The position numbers and the translations under genes are program-made. A model generated the notes under the pieces. It had not been told where the DNA came from. It made no database searches and saw only the letters and a program-made list of their open reading frames with translations. A stretch of DNA of 64,000 nucleotides from Danxiaibacter flavus (lineage in GTDB: Bacteria > Bacteroidota > Bacteroidia > Chitinophagales > Chitinophagaceae), in NCBI RefSeq assembly GCF_041060425.1, contig NZ_JAULBC010000001.1:992001-1056000 (forward strand), given 5' to 3'. Shown piece after piece: positions 58,368 to 64,000 of this stretch; the first letter of the stretch is position 1; the number at the start of each line of letters is the position of its first letter.

Positions 58368-59339
58368 CTACTCGTTCCAGAAGCCCATTCTTCCAAATTT
58401 TTCGATTCGCTGGTTAACGCGATCTTCAGGAGAGATATTCTTTAATTCATTAAGTGCTTTAACGATAGAGTCCTTAAGATATGCAGCGGCTTCGGTATAG
58501 TTCCAGTGAGCACCGCCGCTTGGTTCTGGTACGATCTCGTCTACCAGTCCAAATCCCTTCATATCTGTAGAAGTTAAACGTAATTGTTGTGCTGCAACTT
58601 CCTTTTTTTCCCAGCTGCGCCAAAGGATAGCGCTACAGTTTTCAGGCGAAATAACTGTGTACCATGTGTTTTCCATCATTAAAACCCTGTCTCCGACACC
58701 TATTCCTAAAGCTCCGCCACTGGCACCCTCACCAATGATTACGCATATCACCGGGACTTTCAGCCGGATCATTTCATATATGTTGCGTGCAATTGCTTCC
58801 CCCTGTCCGCGTTCTTCGGCTTCCTGACCAGGAAATGCACCCGGAGTATCGATCAGTGTAATTACAGGTTTGTTGAATTTTTCGGCCAGCTTCATCAGAC
58901 GCAACGCTTTGCGGTAGCCTTCCGGGTTGGCCATACCAAAATTGCGTTGCTGACGCATTTTGGTATTGATACCTTTTTGCTGACCTACGATCATTACCGT
59001 GTGGCCATCAATTTGGGCAAAACCGCCAAGCATCGCTTTGTCATCGCGCACATTTCTGTCGCCATGCAGTTCAACGAAACCCGTGGTCATTTTTTCAATA
59101 TATTTCATGGTGTACGGCCTGTCCGGATGACGGCTCAGCTGCACACGCTGCCATGGTGTTAAGTTGGCGGTGATTTCCTTACGTTTTTCAACAATCAGAT
59201 CTTCTAATTGCTGAATATTGGAAGAATAATCAATTTTTGTATTTTTCTCAGCCATCTTTTTGGTCTGGTCGATCTGTTCATACAACTCCCTGATCGGCTG
59301 TTCAAAATCTAAAAATTGTCTATTTGGGTATTGCGGCAT
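58368..59339 (-). CDS. accA: Acetyl-CoA carboxylase carboxyltransferase, alpha subunit
   Basis: The 323-residue protein is the alpha subunit of the carboxyltransferase of fatty-acid synthesis. Visible: RQFLDFEQPIRELYEQID coiled-coil N-terminus, WQRVQLSRHPDRPYT, FVELHGDRNVRDDKAMLGG, VMIVGQQKGI, PEGYRKALRLMKLAEKF, ITLIDTPGAFPGQEAEERGQ, GEGASGGALGIGVGDRVLMM and WYTVISPENCSAILWR. These match AccA across its length. accD is not in the window, as is common in Bacteroidota. Followed by dapA after 30 bases. Confidence 0.96.
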   Translation of the reverse strand: MPQYPNRQFLDFEQPIRELYEQIDQTKKMAEKNTKIDYSSNIQQLEDLIVEKRKEITANLTPWQRVQLSRHPDRPYTMKYIEKMTTGFVELHGDRNVRDDKAMLGGFAQIDGHTVMIVGQQKGINTKMRQQRNFGMANPEGYRKALRLMKLAEKFNKPVITLIDTPGAFPGQEAEERGQGEAIARNIYEMIRLKVPVICVIIGEGASGGALGIGVGDRVLMMENTWYTVISPENCSAILWRSWEKKEVAAQQLRLTSTDMKGFGLVDEIVPEPSGGAHWNYTEAAAYLKDSIVKALNELKNISPEDRVNQRIEKFGRMGFWNE

Positions 59340-59556
59340 ACTCGATTTACGAATGTTGGGGGGTAAAATTACAGTTTCAATACATACGGAGAACTAATTT
59401 TTAAAATTAAGTGAATAAAATGGACAACTGTCTATATTAACAAATATTAGTAATTATGCCATTGACTCACTTTCGTTATGGGTTGAAGTATTGTTAGCTC
59501 CTGTTAAACGGAATTTCGTTCACGCATAATTCAGGATTTACATAAGCCAGGGACCG

Positions 59557-60207
59557 TTAGCCGATAGACTTTAGCCTTGCAATTGCTGCTTTGGGATCCT
59601 TATCTTTAAATACGGTACTGCCTGCAACAAGAACATCAGCTCCGGCGGTAACAATCTCTTTCGCATTTTCAAACGTTACACCACCGTCTATTTCAATTAG
59701 AACAGAAAGTTTTCTTTCCTGGATCATCTGCCGTAACTGCGCAATTTTGGTTAGGGTAAAAGGAATGAATTCCTGCCCGCCAAAACCGGGGTTAACACTC
59801 ATCAGGTTCACAAAATCGATGTCATGAAGTATGTCAGAAAGAAAATTTACCGGCGTATGCGGGTTAACGGCAATACCGGCCCTCATTCCCAGAGATTTTA
59901 TTTGCTGGATATTGCGATGAAGGTTCGGGCACGCTTCTATATGTACGCAAAGATTGTCGGCCCCCGCATTTTTAAAAGCTTCTGCATAGTTGCCCGGCTC
60001 TTCGATCATCAGGTGAACGTCGCATACTTTTTTAGTGGTTTTGCGTATTGCGGCAACTACCGGAAGCCCAAAGCTGATATTAGGAACAAAACGTCCATCC
60101 ATAATATCCAGGTGAAACCATTCCGCCTCACTTTCGTTTACCATAGTGCATTCATCCGCCAGGCGTAAAAAATCCGATGCTAAAAAAGAAGGAGCGATTA
60201 TGGGCAT
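59557..60207 (-). CDS. rpe: Ribulose-phosphate 3-epimerase
   Basis: The 216-residue TIM barrel interconverts ribulose-5-phosphate and xylulose-5-phosphate. Visible: IAPSFLASDFLRLADEC, EWFHLDIMDGRFVPNISFG (metal His/Asp), VCDVHLMIEEPGNY, IAVNPHTPVNFL, VNLMSVNPGFGGQEFIP, and LIEIDGGVTFENAKEIV with phosphate-binding ADVLVAGSTVF. Length fits the family. It is alone, with word repeats upstream (60220-60346). Confidence 0.96.
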   Translation of the reverse strand: MPIIAPSFLASDFLRLADECTMVNESEAEWFHLDIMDGRFVPNISFGLPVVAAIRKTTKKVCDVHLMIEEPGNYAEAFKNAGADNLCVHIEACPNLHRNIQQIKSLGMRAGIAVNPHTPVNFLSDILHDIDFVNLMSVNPGFGGQEFIPFTLTKIAQLRQMIQERKLSVLIEIDGGVTFENAKEIVTAGADVLVAGSTVFKDKDPKAAIARLKSIG

Positions 60208-60219
60208 ATGATTCGTTTA

Positions 60220-60346
60220 AACAAAGTAAAAAGTAAAAAGTCAAAAGTCAAAAAGTGAATAGTGAATGGTCAATAGTCAAAAATGCAGCATCTTGAATCT
60301 TGGTGCAGCCTTAATTTCAAATTTCAAATCTCAAATTTCAAATCTC
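60220..60346. repeat. AAAGTAAAAAGTCAAAAG, AGTGAATGGTCAATAG and TTCAAATTTCAAATCTC word repeats
   Basis: Three short-word families follow one another in 130 bases between rpe and the TPR gene: aaagtaaaaagtcaaaagtc (60220-60255), agtgaatagtgaatggtcaatag (about 60256-60280) and ttcaaatttcaaatctc (60315-60346). The last family also occurs at 53131-53150 and the middle one at 35227. No gene. Confidence 0.6.
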
Positions 60347-60349
60347 CTC

Positions 60350-61171
60350 TTATTCTCCCAATCTTTTCAATCCCTCTCTGGCTTCGGTAAGATTTTTATC
60401 AAGGCTAAGCGATTGTTGATATTTCATGATGGCGCTGTCCTTTTTGCCGGTCATTTCGTAACAACGTGCAATATAATAATATGCATCTGCATATAGATTA
60501 TTAACGGAGGAAGCAAACTGAAAAACTTTCAGGGCCTCATCATATTGTTTGTTATCAAAATAAACCAGACCTTTTTCTATGTAAGCCGGCATATAAGTAA
60601 AATCTGCGGCAATGCACTGATCAAATAACTTAACGGCCTCGGCTATATGTTTCATTCTGGAATGATAAATGCCTGCAATGAAATTGCAATGTGCATCGTA
60701 TTCACGGCCCAGCCCCATATCAAGAATACGGTTGCAGATTTTGAGTGCCTTGTCATTCTTTTGCTCCGCATACATATTGGCGAGAGCCAGTTGTGCATCA
60801 GGAGAGGGATATATCCTTATAGCATTGATATAACTTCTTTCTGCGCTGGCAGAGTCTTTTGCGTCTTCTTCAATTTGTCCCCGGGTAAACCAAAGGCCAT
60901 AGTTGAGGCTGTCTTTCCTGATCAGCGTGTCCAAATGAATAAGCGCCTCTTTATACTGACCAATACTGTCCAGCGCCGTAACATATTTCAGGCGCAGGCC
61001 AACACTATCAGGTTGAAGTGCTACAGCTTTTTTCAGACCTGTTACGTAAGCTGGTATTTCGTCTTTTTTAGCGACTTCATTTGCCGCTTGCTTTTGATCA
61101 TTACTGCCGCAGGATGAAAACAACGTCACTAGTGCAAATACTGTGATAGAAGTAAGAATATATGTCCTCAT
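60350..61171 (-). CDS. TPR-repeat lipoprotein
   Basis: The 273-residue product has a lipoprotein signal (TLFSS-Cys21, then GSNDQKQ) and about six tetratricopeptide repeats from about residue 45 on: VGLRLKYVTALDSIGQYKEAL, NYGLWFTRGQIEEDAKDSAS, DAQLALANMYAEQKNDKALK, AHCNFIAGIYHSRMKHIAEAV, AYIEKGLVYFDNKQYDEALK, ADAYYYIARCYEMTGKKDSA. TPR domains hold protein complexes together; partner unknown. It is lipid-anchored in the envelope. The A/G/Y/A repeat consensus is well kept, so it is an intact gene. Confidence 0.9.
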   Translation of the reverse strand: MRTYILTSITVFALVTLFSSCGSNDQKQAANEVAKKDEIPAYVTGLKKAVALQPDSVGLRLKYVTALDSIGQYKEALIHLDTLIRKDSLNYGLWFTRGQIEEDAKDSASAERSYINAIRIYPSPDAQLALANMYAEQKNDKALKICNRILDMGLGREYDAHCNFIAGIYHSRMKHIAEAVKLFDQCIAADFTYMPAYIEKGLVYFDNKQYDEALKVFQFASSVNNLYADAYYYIARCYEMTGKKDSAIMKYQQSLSLDKNLTEAREGLKRLGE

Positions 61172-61187
61172 GGAGGCAAATGTAATA

Positions 61188-61428
61188 AGCTATTAGCTGT
61201 CAGCTATCAGCTATCAGCTTTCAGCCGGAAAAAAATCACCGGATGTTGACCCGCAATAAGGTTGCATAGTAGGATTTGTCTTAAGAAGCCTTCGGAATAT
61301 CAAGATGCAAATCAGAATAGAAAAGAAGAAATGTTTCAATAAACTTTCCGGAATATCAAGTTGTCAATATTGATTAACCGGACCAAAACTGAACTGGCTG
61401 ATAGCTGATAGCTAATAGCTGATAGCTT
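61188..61428. repeat. 241-bp mini-element with AGCTATCAGC-word inverted ends
   Basis: The left end (61188-61226) iterates agctattagctgtcagctatcagctatcagc; the right end (61396-61428) iterates the reverse-complement words gctgatagctgatagctaatagctgatagc. The 170-base interior has two CGGAATATCAAG copies (61290-61301 and 61350-61361) and no ORF. It fills most of the divergent spacer 61172-61504. Confidence 0.7.
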
Positions 61429-61504
61429 GTTTTTCCACTTTATGCTCTATATTCGCATGGGCTGAAGAATAGTGGGTTTTATTCCGTTGCTAAATATTTA
61501 AAAC

Positions 61505-61960
61505 ATGTATACAGGACTATTGCATTTACACAGTTTTTTAAGATGGATTATTTTAATCTTACTTCTGGTAAATATCTTCAAACATTTTTCAGCAGGAAAC
61601 AGGCCTTTTACTGCAGGTGATAAAAAAGCCGGATTGTTTTTAATGATAGCGGCTCATACTACTTTTTTGGTTGGTTTGTATTTATGGTTTGCAGGCGCAC
61701 GAGGCTACCAGCTTATTGCAAATAATGGCATGTCGGTAGTAATGAAAGACAGCACAATGAGATTTTTTGCAATAGAGCATATTACGGCAATGCTAATCGC
61801 GATTGTACTGATCACAATTGGCAGAGGCGTATCAAAGAAAAATCTCCCAGATGCTACAAAGCATAAGAGATCAGCAATTTTATTTTTGATTGCCCTGATC
61901 ATTATTCTCGCTTCTATTCCGTGGCCATTCAGAGCTGCACTAGGCAGTAACTGGATCTAG
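61505..61960 (+). CDS. Small cytochrome b-like membrane protein
   Basis: The 151-residue product has four transmembrane helices (about 10-28, 45-62, 80-100, 120-138) and matches the small 'cytochrome B' proteins of Bacteroidota: YTGLLHLHSFLRWIILILLL, KKAGLFLMIAAHTTFLVGLYLWF, MRFFAIEHITAMLIAIVLI, KHKRSAILFLIALIIIL. Histidines H7/H9, H53 and H90 in or near helices could bind haem, but that is not shown. Function is unknown. It is followed by a good terminator. Confidence 0.8.
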   Translation: MYTGLLHLHSFLRWIILILLLVNIFKHFSAGNRPFTAGDKKAGLFLMIAAHTTFLVGLYLWFAGARGYQLIANNGMSVVMKDSTMRFFAIEHITAMLIAIVLITIGRGVSKKNLPDATKHKRSAILFLIALIIILASIPWPFRAALGSNWI

Positions 61961-61984
61961 TCAAAATATTTGATCTGAAAATAT

Positions 61985-62016
61985 AAAGCCCCACCGGTTA
62001 AGGTGAGGGCTTTTTT
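61985..62016 (+). terminator. Rho-independent terminator after the cytochrome b-like gene
   Basis: AAAGCCCCACC, loop GGTTAA, GGTGAGGGCTTTTTT with one bulged A; 24 bases after the stop. Confidence 0.8.
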
Positions 62017-62085
62017 AATTTATAAAGAAAGATTTAATCGACAAGCATGTATGGAAATAATTAACCTCGCGTGTTTGATGCGCCC

Positions 62086-62117
62086 AGCTGATAGCTGATA
62101 GCTAAAAGCTGATAGCT
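62086..62117. repeat. AGCTGATAGCTGATAGC word repeat
   Basis: agctgatagctgatagctaaaagctgatagct, ending 2 bases before the stop codon of the SDR gene, in a convergent gap. Same family as 61396-61428. Confidence 0.7.
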
Positions 62118-62119
62118 AC

Positions 62120-62920
62120 CTAATAATTATGTTTTCCGACATGTTTGAACGCCCGGCGAATAAAATAGCTTTTTACAAACTCAGGTACAATGCAACTAAT
62201 ACTATAGCCTAATCTGTTTATTGTTCCGGGAATAATTCTTTCTTTCCTTTTCAGCATTTGATCTATCGCTATAAATGCTACTTCCTCCGGCTGAAGAATA
62301 GATTTTTTAGCAAGCCCTTTCAGATCAGCATTGATTGCAGTTGTATTCGGATTACTATCGGTTCCTCCGGGACATAGCACGCTTACAGAAATATTGTAAT
62401 CTCTTAATTCCAGTGCGAGGGATCTTGAAAACGTATAAATATATGCTTTGGACGCAGCATAAACAGATTTATGTGGCATGGCGAAAAAACCGCCCATACT
62501 ACCTGTATTCAGAATATGAGAAGGTGCGTTTTGCTTAAGATCATCCATAAACAAACGCGTAAGAGAACTGGTTGTCGTTACGTTGAGATGAATCTGTGAA
62601 ACGTAAAAATCAAGCGGCAATTTTTCAAAAGCGCCTTTTGATCCAACTCCTACGTTATTGATTAAAACATTTACCCGGTAATTATTTTCCTTTACCCAAT
62701 TATACACTGCGGTAGATGAACAATGCTGCGATAGATCGATTCCGAAACCGTTACACGACACGTTGAATTTATCTCTTATGTATTCAACAAGTGAATCCAG
62801 TTCTTTGCAGGGAAGGGATATTAGCAGCAGGTTCATTCCACGTTTAGCACATTCTATAGCCAGTGCTTTGCCAATGCCGCTGCTGGCTCCTGTAATTAAA
62901 GTGAAATAGCTAGGTGTCAT
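62120..62920 (-). CDS. SDR-family oxidoreductase
   Basis: The 266-residue protein is a classical SDR: ITGASSGIGKALAIECAKRG (cofactor loop near 10-18), VLINNVGVGSKGAF (NNxG motif with Val in place of Ala), LNTGSMGGFFAMP (catalytic Ser) and Y-A-A-S-K in HKSVYAASKAYIYTFSRSL. Its start overlaps the end of the epimerase gene by 4 bases (ATGA type), so the two are translationally coupled and probably act on related substrates. Substrate unknown; the C-terminal basic tail RRAFKHVGKHNY could touch membranes. Confidence 0.92.
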   Translation of the reverse strand: MTPSYFTLITGASSGIGKALAIECAKRGMNLLLISLPCKELDSLVEYIRDKFNVSCNGFGIDLSQHCSSTAVYNWVKENNYRVNVLINNVGVGSKGAFEKLPLDFYVSQIHLNVTTTSSLTRLFMDDLKQNAPSHILNTGSMGGFFAMPHKSVYAASKAYIYTFSRSLALELRDYNISVSVLCPGGTDSNPNTTAINADLKGLAKKSILQPEEVAFIAIDQMLKRKERIIPGTINRLGYSISCIVPEFVKSYFIRRAFKHVGKHNY

Positions 62921-63909
62921 TCTTTATTTTGTTGTTTTATCCAGTCAACGGTTTTTTGCAGACCTTCTTTTAACGGAATATAAGTATAACCAAGTTCGCG
63001 TTCAGCTTTTTCGCAGCTTAGCGACCAGTTGTAAAAATATTTTTTGATCCATTTGGGGGTTAGCAAGGGAGCCTTTCCAGTGAGTTTAGTTCTAATCATC
63101 AATGCGTAGCCGGCAAGCATCATCGCCCAAACAGGTAAATTTATCAGCTTCAGTTTCTTTCCTGTTATATCTCCTAATATATCAAAAAATTCATTGTAAG
63201 AAGCATTTACGCCCGATAAAATATACCGTTCTCCACTTCTGCCTCTTTGCATGGCAAGTATATGCCCGTTTACAATATCATCTATGTACACATAGCTACC
63301 GGTTTTGGTGCCGTCACCAGGCATTATTTTCCATCTTCCACTCATGTATAGTTTAGTAAGCCTTGTTACTGCGTTACTTTCCGATTCTATCCCAGGGCCA
63401 TAAATACGTGGCGGATTTACAATAACGATATGCATTCCGTATTTGTTACAATACTCCTTACACAATTCTTCGGCTTGTGTTTTTGTGTCTTCATATTCGT
63501 TAAACACATTCCCTAACCTGGCGTCATCTTCTTTAACCGGATGACTGCCTGATGGTCCTAAAACGCCTCCTGTCGAGGTAAACACAATCTTCTGAACGCC
63601 ACATTTTCTGGCGGCATCTAAAACAAAGCGTGTTGCTTCCACATTCATTTTGTAAAAGGTACTTACATCTTTGGCCCATACCCTGGCGAATGCAGCCAGG
63701 TGATACACCTGTTCACAACCTTCCATTGCTTTTTCTAAAGAATCGGGTTCTGTAATGTCCCCTTCAAAAAGTTTAATGTTAGGATGATTCAGCAGGGGAG
63801 CCTTGTTTACCGAACGGATTAATGCATGAACCGTATTACCTTCCCTCGCGAGCCTTAATGCGAGATTATTTCCTATATATCCTGTTGCGCCTGTTATAAA
63901 TATTCTCAT
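62917..63909 (-). CDS. NAD-dependent epimerase/dehydratase (dihydroflavonol reductase-like)
   Basis: The 330-residue extended SDR starts MRIFITGATGYIGNNLALRL at ATG 63909; the longer frame from TTG 63918 adds only three residues. Motifs: GATGYIG, FEGDITEPDSLEKAMEGC, YHLAAFARVWAKDV, IVFTSTGGVLGPSG and the Y-x-x-x-K site in NEYEDTKTQAEELC, then VNPPRIYGPG. The layout fits the dihydroflavonol 4-reductase/HpnA-like branch, which reduces or epimerises hydroxylated lipids or sugars. It overlaps the SDR gene by 4 bases. Its role could be in lipid or polyketide tailoring (inference only). Confidence 0.92.
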   Translation of the reverse strand: MRIFITGATGYIGNNLALRLAREGNTVHALIRSVNKAPLLNHPNIKLFEGDITEPDSLEKAMEGCEQVYHLAAFARVWAKDVSTFYKMNVEATRFVLDAARKCGVQKIVFTSTGGVLGPSGSHPVKEDDARLGNVFNEYEDTKTQAEELCKEYCNKYGMHIVIVNPPRIYGPGIESESNAVTRLTKLYMSGRWKIMPGDGTKTGSYVYIDDIVNGHILAMQRGRSGERYILSGVNASYNEFFDILGDITGKKLKLINLPVWAMMLAGYALMIRTKLTGKAPLLTPKWIKKYFYNWSLSCEKAERELGYTYIPLKEGLQKTVDWIKQQNKE

Positions 63910-63937
63910 CCGTAACAATTTTATTTAATAGAACAAT

Positions 63938-64000
63938 CTATCCGATAAGTCCGGGCAATAGTAATACAACGGACATAACAAATACCCCTATTGCAAGGAT
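63938..64000 (-). CDS. C-terminal end of an unidentified gene, cut by window edge
   Basis: Reading the minus strand from 64000, the frame gives 20 residues (ILAIGVFVMSVVLLLPGLIG) and TAG at 63938-63940. It is hydrophobic, like a terminal membrane helix, and lies 28 bases upstream of the epimerase start on the same strand, consistent with an operon. Too short to identify. Confidence 0.45.
   Translation of the reverse strand: MLAIGVFVMSVVLLLPGLIG

Overview
The window reads as a chromosomal segment of a Bacteroidota member, most likely Chitinophagaceae or a close relative (inference). Reasons: two SusC/RagA-type receptors (one with its SusD), outer-membrane porins and lipoproteins of Bacteroidota type, Bacteroidota promoter elements (TTTG, 19 bases, TAnnTTTG), AT-rich leaders with few Shine-Dalgarno sequences, and many intergenic tracts built from short iterated words. 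There is no rRNA operon, CRISPR array, transposase or prophage.

Layout. 1-13300: a cut-off SusC-like receptor, a membrane-anchored metallophosphoesterase, two oxidoreductases, an AIM24-family protein, a run of small genes on the minus strand that includes a GNAT toxin/antitoxin-like pair and a hicBA locus whose hicA is frameshifted, two tRNAs (Leu-UAA, Gly-GCC) and a family 2 glycosyltransferase. 14034-29712: a DUF151 nuclease and ispE, then a nitrogen-assimilation block (gltB, gltD, amt, a BBP2-type porin) with a SusC/SusD pair between gltD and amt. 30234-43687: mostly single housekeeping genes (AlkD-type DNA glycosylase, MtfA-type peptidase, Gfo/Idh oxidoreductase, sugar dehydrogenase lipoprotein, aconitase, kdsA, threonine-dehydrogenase-like epimerase, RNase Z) plus a PspC gene followed by two tandem AraC-type regulators with non-ATG starts.

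43884-51779 is the most unusual part: eight consecutive, same-strand paralogous lipoproteins of about 300 residues, in three subtypes ordered A-B-A / C-A-B-C-C. They form two transcription units, each behind a near-identical promoter and leader. All share block motifs in the same order and end in phenylalanine. I know no named system for this array; the two-domain layout distantly recalls FimB/Mfa2-type fimbrial anchor lipoproteins (inference).

51849-64000: an M28 peptidase, a CBM48-esterase, an unknown lipoprotein, a DUF2092/DUF6515 pair, dapA, accA, rpe, a TPR lipoprotein, a small cytochrome b-like membrane protein, and an overlapping epimerase/SDR pair. Intergenic spaces hold several families of short-word repeats, some arranged as inverted-repeat mini-elements of 70-240 bp, and one perfect 59-bp palindrome.
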